From NCBI RefSeq assembly GCF_001613345.1, contig NZ_BDCE01000060.1:1-59634 (forward strand): a stretch of 59,634 bases of DNA, given 5' to 3'. A program made the translations under genes and the position numbers. This DNA comes from Nocardia uniformis NBRC 13702 (GTDB lineage: Bacteria; Actinomycetota; Actinomycetes; Mycobacteriales; Mycobacteriaceae). This document shows, in pieces, positions 17,168 to 25,682 of the stretch. Position 1 is the first letter of the stretch; each line of letters starts with the position of its first letter. The notes below the pieces were generated by a model. The model was not told the DNA's origin. It ran no database searches and worked only from the letters and a program-made list of their open reading frames with translations.

Positions 17168-17983
17168 CTAGATCTCCTTGCGCATCTGCGCGGTCAGCGG
17201 CTTCATATAGCCGGAGCCCAGCAGGCGTTGCATCCAGTTCATGGCCTTGGCGTCGGTGCCGATGAGGATGAGTGGCTTGTTCTTCTTGATGCCGTTCAGG
17301 ATGGTTTGTGCGCACTGCTCCGGCGTGGTTTTGGCCAGGCCGTCGAAATTGGCGGCGAGGGCGTCGCGGTCGCGGTTGGCGGAAGCGCGGGCCTTCCAGG
17401 CGATGTCGGTTTTGATCATGCCGGGGTGCACGCTACTGACACCCACCTGGTGTTCGGCGATGATCATTTCCTGGCGCAGGGCGTCGGTGAAGGCACGCAT
17501 GGCGAACTTCGAAGAGCTGTAGCCACTCTGGCTCGGGCACGCGACCAGTCCGAACATCGAGGAGACGTTCGCGATATGCCCGTCACCGGAGGCGATGACG
17601 TGCGGCAGGAATGCCTTGGTGCCGTTAGCGGTGCCCCAGAAGTTGATGTTGAAGATCCACTCGAAGTCGTCCCAGCTGACGTCCTCGATATTGGCGGTCA
17701 GCGAGACACCAGCATTATTGATGACGATATTGACCTTGCCGAAATCGGCCACCACCTCATCGGCGTGCGCGTACACGGCGGCGCGGTCGGTCACATCGAG
17801 CTGGTAGGCGCGGACCTTGGCGCCCTCCTTCTCACACAGCGCCGCCGTCTCGGCCACACTGTCGAGGTTGCGCCCCGACAGCGCGAGCTGCGCTCCACCG
17901 CGTGCCAGCTCGATCGCGAGGGCCCGCCCGATACCGGCACCGGCTCCGGTAATCACGGCCACCTTGCCGTTGAAGTTCTTCAT
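17168..17983 (-). CDS. Short-chain dehydrogenase/reductase (SDR 1)
   Basis: A 271-residue classical SDR with Rossmann motif TGAGAGIGRA, NNAGV, catalytic Ser in NVSSMFG and the Tyr-Lys pair in YSSSK. The C-terminal helix region (NWMQRLLGSGYMKPL) resembles the acetoin-reductase/mycobacterial ketoreductase-like SDRs used in lipid metabolism. ATG 17983 follows AAGGACATTCAC. It is the last gene of the minus-strand operon running from 21317, probably co-transcribed with the SDR and KstD-like genes. Confidence 0.87.
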   Translation of the reverse strand: MKNFNGKVAVITGAGAGIGRALAIELARGGAQLALSGRNLDSVAETAALCEKEGAKVRAYQLDVTDRAAVYAHADEVVADFGKVNIVINNAGVSLTANIEDVSWDDFEWIFNINFWGTANGTKAFLPHVIASGDGHIANVSSMFGLVACPSQSGYSSSKFAMRAFTDALRQEMIIAEHQVGVSSVHPGMIKTDIAWKARASANRDRDALAANFDGLAKTTPEQCAQTILNGIKKNKPLILIGTDAKAMNWMQRLLGSGYMKPLTAQMRKEI

Positions 17984-18021
17984 GTGAATGTCCTTGTCTC
18001 GCAGGCGGAACCCGCCGGGTA

Positions 18022-18753
18022 CTACTGGGAGGTGAAGCCGCCGTCGGCAATGAACTCGGCGCCGGTGGAGTAGGAGGATTCGTCGGAGAGCAGGAAGAGC
18101 ACCAGGTTGGCCAGCTCCTCGGGTCGCGCCGGGCGTGTGATGGGTTGCTTGGCGGCGATCTCGTGCGAGCGGTCCGAGTCGGCCGTCATCTCGGTGGCGA
18201 CAATGCCGGGATGCACCGAGTTGACCCGGATATTGTCGGCGGCCAGCTCCTGCGCCGCCGTCTTGCTCATCCCGCGCACCGCCCACTTGGACGCCACATA
18301 GCCGAGAATGTTGGAGTAGCCGATGAGTCCACCGGTCGAGGAGATATTCACGATGGACCCGACGCCCGCACGGCGCATGGACCCGATCACGGCCTTCATG
18401 CCGAGGAATACCCCGACCTGATTGACATCGATGACCCTGCGGTAATCGGCCTCGGAGAGTTTCTCGATGGGATCGACATGCACAATGCCCGCGTTATTGA
18501 CCAGACCGGAGACCGGGCCGAACGACTCCTCGGCGGTGGCGACCACCGCGTTCCAGCCTGCCTCGTCGGTGACGTCGTGTGCGAGAAACAGTGCGGTGTC
18601 GCCGATTTCGGTGGCCAATGCCTCGCCCTGCTCGACGAGCACGTCGGTAATGGTCACCTTCGCCCCCTCGGCGGCGAGCGTGCGCGCGAACGCAGCGCCC
18701 ATACCGCGTGCGCCGCCGGTGACAATGACGTGCTTGGTAGCGACCCTGCCCAT
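18022..18753 (-). CDS. Short-chain dehydrogenase/reductase (SDR 2)
   Basis: A 243-residue SDR: TGGARGMGAAF cofactor loop, NNAGI, Ser in NISSTGG, and YVASK. The C-terminus YSTGAEFIADGG is typical of FabG/20-beta-hydroxysteroid-dehydrogenase-type SDRs. The ATG follows AGGAGAAGTGAG and is 1 base past the end of the KstD-like gene. The chain length and TGGARGMG motif put it close to FabG3-type hydroxysteroid dehydrogenases, and its neighbours support oxidation of a steroid-like alcohol. Confidence 0.87.
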   Translation of the reverse strand: MGRVATKHVIVTGGARGMGAAFARTLAAEGAKVTITDVLVEQGEALATEIGDTALFLAHDVTDEAGWNAVVATAEESFGPVSGLVNNAGIVHVDPIEKLSEADYRRVIDVNQVGVFLGMKAVIGSMRRAGVGSIVNISSTGGLIGYSNILGYVASKWAVRGMSKTAAQELAADNIRVNSVHPGIVATEMTADSDRSHEIAAKQPITRPARPEELANLVLFLLSDESSYSTGAEFIADGGFTSQ

Positions 18754-18754
18754 C

Positions 18755-20545
18755 TCACTTCTCCTGATTCGCGGCGCTATTGGCGTGAGCGCGTCGCGCC
18801 GGCCGCTTGGCGGGCGCGGGCTTGCTCTCGGATTTCTGCCCGGGTTCGAGATCGGCGAGGTGGTTGGCGGCGATATACCCGAACACCATGGCGGGTCCGA
18901 TGGTCGCGCCCGCGCCCGCGTAGTCATTGCCCATGACGGCGGCCGAATTATTGCCCGCCGCATACAGTCCCGTGATCACCCGGCCCTCGTGGTCGAGTAC
19001 CCGAGCGTGTTCGTCGGTGACCAGACCACCCTTGGTGCCGAGGTCGCCGGGCACCATTTCCACCGCGTAGAACGGTCCACGCTCCAACGGCGCGAGCGTG
19101 GGATTCGGTTTGACAGTCGGATCGCCGTAGTACCGGTCATAGGCGGAATCGCCCCGCCCGAAGTCCTCGTCACGACCGTTGCGGGCCATGCCGTTGAACC
19201 GCTGCACGGACGCCGCGAGCCGGTCGGCCGGGACGCCGATCTTCGCCGCCAGCTCGGCGAGGGTATCGGCCGACTTGATAATGCCCGAGTCGTAATACTT
19301 CTGCGGCAGTGGGCGTTTCGGGAAGTTTCCGAGGAACAGGTACCGGTCGCGGAAGTTCTGGTCGAAGATGAAGTGCGCCGGAATGGTGCCGGTGCCCGCG
19401 GCCTCGTCCTCGTACATCTTGTGCACGACATTCACATACGGCGCGGATTCGTTGACGAAGCGCTCACCGTTGCTGTTGACAATGATCGCGCCCGGCTGCG
19501 ACCGCTCCGCCAGGCAGAAGAACGGCGGACCCTCGGGGTTACGCACCGACGGACCCCACCACGCGTCATCCATCAGATCCACCGCGCCGCCGACCTTCTG
19601 GCCCGCCACAATGCCCTCACCGACGTTCTCGGTCGCACCGACGGTCCACTCGGTGGACTGCGGGCCTGCGATGTACTGCTTGCGCATTTCGAGGTTGTGC
19701 TCGAAACCGCCCGCGGCCAACACCACACCGCGCCGTGCCTTGATAACCACCGGCCGGCCCTCGTGCTCGGCACGCACGCCGACCACAGCTCCGCCCTCCA
19801 CCATGATCTCGGTGAGCGGGGTACTCAGCCACACCGGCACGCCGGCATCGCGCAGCGACAGCCACAACCGGGCCGCCAGAGCCTTGCCCAGACTGAGCGG
19901 CAGCGCACCCTTGAGCATATTCAGGGCGGTCTTCGCGCCGACCCTCACAGCGGCCTTCTTGCCCGCCCAGGTGCGCGCGATCATATTCAGATCGTGGAAG
20001 TCGCTGACCGTAATGGCGATGCCCGCGGGGGCGGACATAGTCGGCTTGTTGATTTTGTGCAGATCAGCGCCGAGCAGTCGCCCGTCGATCGGCTTGGGCT
20101 CGATACTGCGGCCCTGTGACAGCCCGCCCGGATACTCCGGGTGATAGTCGGAGTATCCCCGGTCGTAGACGAAGTCCCAGTACCTGGACCGTGCGCCGAG
20201 GTAGTTGAACATCTCCGGCCCGTTGTCGAGGAACGCACGCTGCTTGGCCTCCGGAACCCGATTGCCGACAACGGCTTTCAGATACGTGCGAGCCATCTCG
20301 GCACTATCGGGCACGCCCGCCGCCTGCAGCACCGGATTATTGGGCACCCAGATGCCGCCGCCGGAGCGCGCGGTGGAGCCACCGAACAGGCGGCTCTTCT
20401 CGATCAGGGTGACCGACAGTCCGCGATAGGCGGCGGTCAGCGCGGCGGTCATACCGGCCGCGCCGGATCCGATGACCACGACATCGAATTCGAACTCGAC
20501 CGGCTCGGACTCATGAGCCTTCGAAGCAGAATTACTGGATACCAC
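18755..20545 (-). CDS. 3-Ketosteroid-delta1-dehydrogenase-like flavoprotein
   Basis: A 596-residue FAD enzyme. The N-terminal dinucleotide fold is DVVVIGSGAAGMTAALTAA, followed by the KstD signature GGSTARSGGGIWVPNN. The central substrate domain is followed by GNDYAGAGATIGPAMVFGYIAA, which closes the FAD site. This pattern matches actinobacterial 3-ketosteroid-delta1-dehydrogenases, which introduce the C1-C2 double bond in ring A of 3-oxosteroids; related proteins act on other cyclic ketones. GTG 20545 is chosen from its upstream AAGGGA. The ~35-residue C-terminal tail is Lys/Pro/Ala-rich. It lies between SDR genes in one operon. Confidence 0.83.
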   Translation of the reverse strand: MVSSNSASKAHESEPVEFEFDVVVIGSGAAGMTAALTAAYRGLSVTLIEKSRLFGGSTARSGGGIWVPNNPVLQAAGVPDSAEMARTYLKAVVGNRVPEAKQRAFLDNGPEMFNYLGARSRYWDFVYDRGYSDYHPEYPGGLSQGRSIEPKPIDGRLLGADLHKINKPTMSAPAGIAITVSDFHDLNMIARTWAGKKAAVRVGAKTALNMLKGALPLSLGKALAARLWLSLRDAGVPVWLSTPLTEIMVEGGAVVGVRAEHEGRPVVIKARRGVVLAAGGFEHNLEMRKQYIAGPQSTEWTVGATENVGEGIVAGQKVGGAVDLMDDAWWGPSVRNPEGPPFFCLAERSQPGAIIVNSNGERFVNESAPYVNVVHKMYEDEAAGTGTIPAHFIFDQNFRDRYLFLGNFPKRPLPQKYYDSGIIKSADTLAELAAKIGVPADRLAASVQRFNGMARNGRDEDFGRGDSAYDRYYGDPTVKPNPTLAPLERGPFYAVEMVPGDLGTKGGLVTDEHARVLDHEGRVITGLYAAGNNSAAVMGNDYAGAGATIGPAMVFGYIAANHLADLEPGQKSESKPAPAKRPARRAHANSAANQEK

Positions 20546-20561
20546 TGTGTCCAAATCCCTT

Positions 20562-21317
20562 TCAGTATCCGCAGCTGGTGAGCATGCCGCCGTCGACGAC
20601 GAATTCGCCGCCGGTGCAGTAGCTGGATGCGTCCGAGGCCAGGAAGAGCGCCACCTCGGAAACCTCCACGGGCTGACCCCAGCGCGGAATGGGCAGACCG
20701 GAAAAGAAGCTGTTGCCGTCGATACCGCTCGCACCGGAGACAGCGGCGGTCATCGGCGTGGCGATACCGCCCGGGTGAATGGAATTGACCCGGATCCCGG
20801 AGTGACCGAGTTCGCGCGCCGCCGACTTGGTGAGGCCACGCAGCGCGAATTTGCTGGCGCTGTATGCGGAGAGCTTGGCCGCGCCGACGAAACCCTCCAC
20901 CGAGGAGACATTGACCATGGAGCCGCCGCCGGTGGTGATCATGGCGGGCGCGGCGGTCTTGATGCCGAGGAACGCGCCGGTCACATTGATGGACATGACG
21001 GTGTCGAACTCGTCCAGGCTCATCTCCAGGATGGGCGCGAACCGCAGGATGCCAGCATTGTTCACCAGCACATCGAGGCGGCCGAAACGCGAGACCGTCT
21101 CCGATACCGCTGTGCCCCAGTCACTTTCACTGGTCACATCGTGGTGGACATAGTGTGTGTCCGCACCCAGCTCGGCGGCCAGGGCCTTGCCCTCGTCATC
21201 GAGCACATCGCCGAACACCACTCGCGCGCCCGCGGCCGCGAAGCGGCGCACATGCTCGGCACCCATACCGCGCGCACCGCCCGTGACCAGGGCTACCTTG
21301 CCGTCCAGCTGTCCCAC
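20562..21317 (-). CDS. Short-chain dehydrogenase/reductase (SDR 3, FabG3-like)
   Basis: A 251-residue SDR with TGGARGMGAEHVRRF, NNAGILRF, Ser in NVSSVEGF and YSASK, ending YCTGGEFVVDGG. This resembles 3-alpha/20-beta-hydroxysteroid dehydrogenases (FabG3). The start is GTG 21317 after AAGGACTGAAATTC. It is the first gene of the minus-strand operon and is divergent from the LLM oxidoreductase. Confidence 0.86.
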   Translation of the reverse strand: MGQLDGKVALVTGGARGMGAEHVRRFAAAGARVVFGDVLDDEGKALAAELGADTHYVHHDVTSESDWGTAVSETVSRFGRLDVLVNNAGILRFAPILEMSLDEFDTVMSINVTGAFLGIKTAAPAMITTGGGSMVNVSSVEGFVGAAKLSAYSASKFALRGLTKSAARELGHSGIRVNSIHPGGIATPMTAAVSGASGIDGNSFFSGLPIPRWGQPVEVSEVALFLASDASSYCTGGEFVVDGGMLTSCGY

Positions 21318-21566
21318 GAATTTCAGTCCTTCCTCACGGTCCCCCGCGCCAGTGCCCGGGCCGTGCACCCCGGCAGGGCCGCGATCGGGCCGGCGTCGAG
21401 ACGGGGGTGCGGTTGTGTTCTCGACGCTAAGTGCGCGATCGGGCCCCGGCACGGTGTGGTCCCGGCCACTGGGACATCCCGATGACCTCCGCTTATGCGT
21501 GCAGAACTATTTCGTCTAGGCATAGCTCTCGGCCCGACCGGGCCGAAGCGGCGAGGAGTGGCGGCG
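21318..21566. promoter_or_regulatory. Divergent promoter region of catabolic cluster
   Basis: This 249-base gap drives SDR 3 leftward and the LLM gene rightward. It contains TTTCGTCTAG at 21510-21519, repeated exactly upstream of the DUF4189 gene at 25088-25097 at a comparable distance from the start. CGTCTA resembles the -10 of some ECF sigma factors, but no matching -35 is evident. No clear long palindrome was found. Confidence 0.45.
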
Positions 21567-22694
21567 ATGAAGTTCTCGATGATCTTCGAAGCGCAGATGA
21601 CGAACCCGACTGCCGAGCACGAGGCCCAGGTGCTGCGCGACTGTGTGGAGCAGGCCGTACTCGCCGACCAGGTCGGCTTCGATACCGTCTGGGCCGTCGA
21701 ACACCACGGGCTCAAGTGGTACGCGCATATGAGCGCGCCCGAGATCTTCCTGACCTGGGTCGCCGCCAGGACCGAGCGTATTCGCATCGGGCACGGGGTG
21801 GTCTGTATGCCGTTCAACTTCAACCACCCGGTCCGCGCCGCCGAACGGGCCGCCATGCTGGATGTGCTGTCGAACGGGCGATTGAATCTCGGGGCGGGAC
21901 GCGGGGCCACGGCCGTCGAAACCTCCATGTGCGGAGTCGATCCCGACCGCACCCATCAGGAGGTCGAGGAATCACTGCGCATGATCGCCGCCGCGTGGCA
22001 GGACCCGGAAGCCGAATTCTCCTATCACGGTGAGCTTCTCGATATCGACCCGCATCATCTGCTGCCCCGGCCGGTACAGCGTCCGCATCCGCCGCTGTTC
22101 ATGGCGTGCACCAGGCAAGACACGCTGAAGCTGGCCGCCGACTACGGAATCGGCGCTCTGGTACTGGGTTTCGCGGGCATCGAGGAGATCGCGCAGCTGC
22201 GCCGCACCTATGACACCGCCATTGCCGCACGCACCGGGGAACGTTTCGTCTCCACGGTAGTGAACGATCATTTCGCCGCGCTCTGCCCGACCATCGTGCT
22301 CGACGATCGGGACCGGGCCCAACAGATCGGTGCGCGTGGGCAGCGCTTCTTCGCCCAGTCCATCAAGTACTACTACGGTGCGGGCCCCATCCCCGATGAG
22401 GCGGTCGATCCCGGCGTGGACGAGGTGGCCAGGATTCGGGCGGCCGCCGAGCAGCATGTGGCCTATCTGCACGAGGCCAAGATCCCTGTAAAGGCCAGCT
22501 CCACAGCGATTTTCAATACCGAGCACGCCTACGGGACCGCCGATGACGCCATCGCGTATGTCGAGCGGCTACAGGAGGCGGGCGCGGACGAGATCCTGTG
22601 CCTCATCCAAATGGGCACCGTGCCGCAGGACGCGTGCCTGGAGACAATCCGTCAGTGGGGCGAGAAGGTCATCCCCCACTTCCGCAACAAGTAG
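21567..22694 (+). CDS. LLM class flavin/F420-dependent oxidoreductase
   Basis: A 375-residue luciferase-like TIM-barrel oxidoreductase. Typical motifs are AVEHH near residue 50, IRIGHGV, HPVRAAERAAMLDVLSNGRLNLGAGRG and PLFMACTRQDTLKLAADYG. Such enzymes use FMN or F420; the cofactor is not decidable here. ATG 21567 follows GAGGAGTGGCGGCG. It heads the rightward operon with SDR 4 and the esterase, and may perform a monooxygenation or a ring-opening step in the pathway of the cluster. Confidence 0.85.
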   Translation: MKFSMIFEAQMTNPTAEHEAQVLRDCVEQAVLADQVGFDTVWAVEHHGLKWYAHMSAPEIFLTWVAARTERIRIGHGVVCMPFNFNHPVRAAERAAMLDVLSNGRLNLGAGRGATAVETSMCGVDPDRTHQEVEESLRMIAAAWQDPEAEFSYHGELLDIDPHHLLPRPVQRPHPPLFMACTRQDTLKLAADYGIGALVLGFAGIEEIAQLRRTYDTAIAARTGERFVSTVVNDHFAALCPTIVLDDRDRAQQIGARGQRFFAQSIKYYYGAGPIPDEAVDPGVDEVARIRAAAEQHVAYLHEAKIPVKASSTAIFNTEHAYGTADDAIAYVERLQEAGADEILCLIQMGTVPQDACLETIRQWGEKVIPHFRNK

Positions 22695-22705
22695 AAGGAA
22701 CCGAA

Positions 22706-23458
22706 ATGGCTGATCTGAACGGCAAAGTCGCCCTCATCACCGGTGCCGCGCGCGGGCAGGGGGCGGCGGAGGCACGGCTGTTCGTGGCGCGGGGCGCTCG
22801 GGTGATCATTACCGACGTCCTCGACACCGAAGGGAAGGAGCTTGCCGAATCCCTCGGTGACGCGGCCCGTTTCGTACGCCACGATGTCACCGACACCGAC
22901 AGCTGGGATATGGCTGTGAGCGAGGCCGTTTCGGCATTCGGAACGCTCAATGTGCTGGTCAACAATGCCGCCATCTACACGATGAAGCCGCTGCTCGAGA
23001 CCACCACCGAAGAGCTGAAGCGGATTCTCGAGGTGAATCTGGTGGGCGCGTTCAACGGCATCAAGGCGGTCGTTCCCGCCATGACCGAGGCGGGTGGCGG
23101 CTCCATTGTGAACATCTCCTCGCAGGCCGGTATCGAGGGACTGATGAACCACTCCGCGTACGGCTCGTCCAAGTGGGGTCTGCGCGGGCTGAGCAAGATC
23201 GCCGCACTGGAGTTGGGCCCCGCCCAGATCCGCGTCAACTCGGTACATCCCGGCCCCATCGCCACCCCGATGGTGCCGTATCTGACCACCGGCCCGGGTA
23301 GTTTCCCGACCCTGCCGCTGGAGCGCACCGGCCTGCCCGAGGAAGTCGCCGAACTGGTCGCCTTCCTGGCCTCCGATGCCGCCGCATACATCACCGGTGC
23401 GGAGGTGACTGTCGACGGCGGTCTGGCGGCGGGCAAATTCATCCCACGAAATATGTAG
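22706..23458 (+). CDS. Short-chain dehydrogenase/reductase (SDR 4)
   Basis: A 250-residue SDR starting 11 bases after the LLM stop, with AGAAGGAACC as ribosome binding site. It has TGAARGQGAAEARLF, NNAAI (an Ala instead of the usual Gly), Ser in NISSQAG and YGSSK, and ends with AAYITGAEVTVDGG. It belongs to the same subgroup as SDR 2 and SDR 3. Its position after an LLM gene suggests sequential action on one substrate. Confidence 0.87.
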   Translation: MADLNGKVALITGAARGQGAAEARLFVARGARVIITDVLDTEGKELAESLGDAARFVRHDVTDTDSWDMAVSEAVSAFGTLNVLVNNAAIYTMKPLLETTTEELKRILEVNLVGAFNGIKAVVPAMTEAGGGSIVNISSQAGIEGLMNHSAYGSSKWGLRGLSKIAALELGPAQIRVNSVHPGPIATPMVPYLTTGPGSFPTLPLERTGLPEEVAELVAFLASDAAAYITGAEVTVDGGLAAGKFIPRNM

Positions 23459-23516
23459 TAACCCAACCCCATTGGGCCGCCGCCGGTCGGCGGCGGTTCA
23501 CCGGAAGGATCTCGCC

Positions 23517-24476
23517 GTGCCTCTCTCCCCCGAATGGCAAGTCTTCGTGGATGCCGCCACCGCGGCCTTCCCCGCGATCGGCACCGAAGTATTCGACGCT
23601 TCGGAAGCTCGGGCGTTCCTCGCCTCCCGACCGGCACCGGCGGTGGAGCCGATACCCGTTGCGGGGGTGGAGGAATGGCTGGTACCTGGCCCGGTCGGCG
23701 CACCCGAGGTCGCGGTGCGACTGTACCGCCCGCTCGAGGCGGAGCAGGCTCCCGGCGTCGTCGTCTTCTATCACGGCGGCGGGTTCGTGCTGTGCGGTCT
23801 CGACAGCCATGACCGCTTCTGCCGAACCATGGCCAATGCGGCCGGGGCAATTGTGGTGTCGGTCGATTACCGCCGCGCCCCCGATGCGCGCTTCCCGGCC
23901 GCCGCCGATGACGCCTACGCGGTGCTGCGCTGGGTCGCCGACCACGCCGAATCCCTCGGTGGCGATCCGGCCCGCGTGGCCGTCGCCGGTGATAGCGCGG
24001 GCGGCAATCTCGCCACGGTCGCCGCTATCGCGGCCCGCGATAACGGCGGCCCGGATATTGCCTTTCAGCTGCTCATGTACCCCATGCTCGACCCGGCCTG
24101 CGGTAGCGCGTCCTACCGCGACAATGCCGAGGGCTACTTCACCACCGCCGCGCACCTGCGCTGGTACTGGCAGCAGTATCTGGCGCCGGAAGCCGATGCC
24201 GACAATCCCTACGCGAATCCCTTCCGCGCCAACCTGTCCGGCCTCCCACCCGCCTATATCGCCACCGCGGAGTTCGACCCGCTGCGCGATGAGGGCGAGG
24301 CCTACGGCCAAATGCTGCGCGATGCCGGGGTCGATACGGAGATCCACCGATGGAACGGCACCGTCCACGGCTTCATGTCCATGGCCTGGCATCTGCGTGA
24401 AACCGATCTCGCCAATGCCTCCGCATTCACCGCGCTCCGCACCGCCCTCACTCGCCAGGTCCCCGCGACCTGGTAG
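23517..24476 (+). CDS. HSL-family alpha/beta-hydrolase (esterase)
   Basis: A 319-residue hormone-sensitive-lipase-type esterase: oxyanion motif FYHGGGFVLC, nucleophile GDSAGG, acid in FDPLRDEG and catalytic His in VHGF. The GTG at 23517 is preferred because GGAAGGATCTCGCC precedes it; an upstream ATG would fall inside a GC-rich hairpin (CCGCCGCC/GGCGGCGG at about 23477-23496). It likely hydrolyses short or medium acyl esters or a lactone. It lies 58 bases after SDR 4 in the same direction. Confidence 0.87.
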   Translation: MPLSPEWQVFVDAATAAFPAIGTEVFDASEARAFLASRPAPAVEPIPVAGVEEWLVPGPVGAPEVAVRLYRPLEAEQAPGVVVFYHGGGFVLCGLDSHDRFCRTMANAAGAIVVSVDYRRAPDARFPAAADDAYAVLRWVADHAESLGGDPARVAVAGDSAGGNLATVAAIAARDNGGPDIAFQLLMYPMLDPACGSASYRDNAEGYFTTAAHLRWYWQQYLAPEADADNPYANPFRANLSGLPPAYIATAEFDPLRDEGEAYGQMLRDAGVDTEIHRWNGTVHGFMSMAWHLRETDLANASAFTALRTALTRQVPATW

Positions 24477-24485
24477 ATCGCACAC

Positions 24486-24531
24486 GATATAGTACGCTCG
24501 CTCTATATAGAGAGAATCCTCTATATCAGAG
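24486..24531 (+). promoter_or_regulatory. AT-rich operator/promoter with two CTCTATAT palindromes
   Basis: In a very GC-rich genome this stretch stands out. CTCTATATAGAG (24501-24512) is a perfect palindrome, and CTCTATATCAGAG (24519-24531) is a near copy. Just upstream is GATATAGTAC containing TATAGT, a plausible -10. The repeats sit 15-45 bases before the PPOX gene ATG, so a repressor bound here would block its transcription. Confidence 0.65.
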
Positions 24532-24545
24532 TAGGGAGATCGACC

Positions 24546-24995
24546 ATGTCCGAGGAACTGTTCGACGCGGCAGTGGGAATCGTGCGGGCCGGCAAGTACG
24601 GCTTCCTGACCACCCTCGCCGACGGCCACCCGCACACCCGCCTCGTCCAGACCATGAGCGTCGACGCCGATGCGACGGTCTGGATCGGCACCAGCCCGAA
24701 ATCCCGCAAAGCCCTCGATATCGCCCTGCACCCCGAGGTGACCTACGCCGTGGAGGATCGCGTCGGCCTGTCCTACGCGTGCCTCTACGCCGCCGCCGAA
24801 ATCATCGACGATCCCGCGGAATTGAACGCCAAATGGATGCGCGAGTTCGAGATGTTCTTCCCCGACGGCCCCACCGGTGGCGACTTCATCCTGCTGCGTC
24901 TGCGTCCGACCGCTGTCGAGGTCCTGGACTTCACCCGCGAAATCCATCCCGCCCCATTCGGTCTGGTACCCGCCCGCGCCGAGCGCACGGCCTGA
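24546..24995 (+). CDS. Pyridoxamine 5'-phosphate oxidase-like (PPOX) protein
   Basis: A 149-residue split-barrel flavoprotein-type protein with KYGFLTTLADGHPHTRLVQ, a strand-rich core (ATVWIGTSPKSRKALDI) and VTYAVED. It resembles general-stress-protein-26/PPOX families that bind FMN or F420. GAGTAGGGAGATCGACC precedes the ATG. It has its own promoter with a palindromic operator, separating it from the upstream esterase. Substrate unknown. Confidence 0.82.
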   Translation: MSEELFDAAVGIVRAGKYGFLTTLADGHPHTRLVQTMSVDADATVWIGTSPKSRKALDIALHPEVTYAVEDRVGLSYACLYAAAEIIDDPAELNAKWMREFEMFFPDGPTGGDFILLRLRPTAVEVLDFTREIHPAPFGLVPARAERTA

Positions 24996-25009
24996 GCTGC
25001 CCCTGCCGC

Positions 25010-25036
25010 ACTCGGCCACCGAAACCGTGGCCGAGT
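25010..25036 (+). terminator. 10-bp stem-loop terminator
   Basis: ACTCGGCCAC (25010-25019) pairs perfectly with GTGGCCGAGT (25027-25036) around a 7-base loop, 14 bases after the PPOX stop. Confidence 0.75.
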
Positions 25037-25139
25037 TGCCCGAGATAGCAAGGTATTTCCCAAAACTCACGCCCCGAGCGGCACCCGTTTCGTCTAGCAT
25101 CGGCCTCGTTCACCAGTTTCTGAAATACCGAGGATTCTC

Positions 25140-25553
25140 TTGTCGCTCGCCCGCAGTGCCGCTTTCACCGCCGCCACAGCCGCCGCCTTTGCCCTCACCG
25201 TCGCCGGTAGTGCGAACGCGGCCAGCCAATACGGCACCATCGCCCTCTCCGAGCTGAATGGATCCGCGGTCGCGTCCACCGATTCCAGCAAGGTTTCGTC
25301 CGACGCCGCCGCCATCCGCGATTGCGCCGTCTACGACTGCCGAATAGTCCTGCGTTTCACCGACGGCTGCGGCGCGATCGCCCGGGGCGCGGACGGCACC
25401 TACGGCTGGGCCGCCGCACCTTCCCGCGCCGAGGCCGAGACCATCGCCGTAACCGCACTGGGCGAAACGAACCCACCCTTCCCCGACCTCGGCAGTGCCT
25501 CCCCGCGCCCCGCCCACGTCATCCTCTCCTCCTGCACCCCCAACGCGATGTAA
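25140..25553 (+). CDS. Secreted DUF4189 domain protein
   Basis: A 137-residue exported protein. A signal peptide (residues 1-28, ending GSANA) is followed by a DUF4189 domain: QYGTIALSELNG, CAVYDCRIVLRF and CGAIARGADGTYGW, with paired Cys likely forming a disulphide, and a final Cys near the end. The start is TTG with GAGGATTCTC upstream. The role of DUF4189 is unknown; it is frequent in secreted proteins of nocardiae and mycobacteria. TTTCGTCTAGCAT at 25088 may be part of its promoter. Confidence 0.8.
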   Translation: MSLARSAAFTAATAAAFALTVAGSANAASQYGTIALSELNGSAVASTDSSKVSSDAAAIRDCAVYDCRIVLRFTDGCGAIARGADGTYGWAAAPSRAEAETIAVTALGETNPPFPDLGSASPRPAHVILSSCTPNAM

Positions 25554-25682
25554 GGCAATTTCCTATGGATGCCGCGGGCTTTATCCGATCCCGAATTCGG
25601 AGCCGGCGGCAATATTGAGGTGCGCGGGACCTCGTCCGATCCCTACGGTGGGGTATTCGGATGTTGAGGAAAGGTAAGGACG

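Noticed and set aside
16440..17315. A minus-strand frame across the tRNAs with GIEPTW- and GFEPAIS-like strings
   Set aside because: These are the well-known spurious translations of tRNA T arms read backward, so they support tRNAs rather than a protein.
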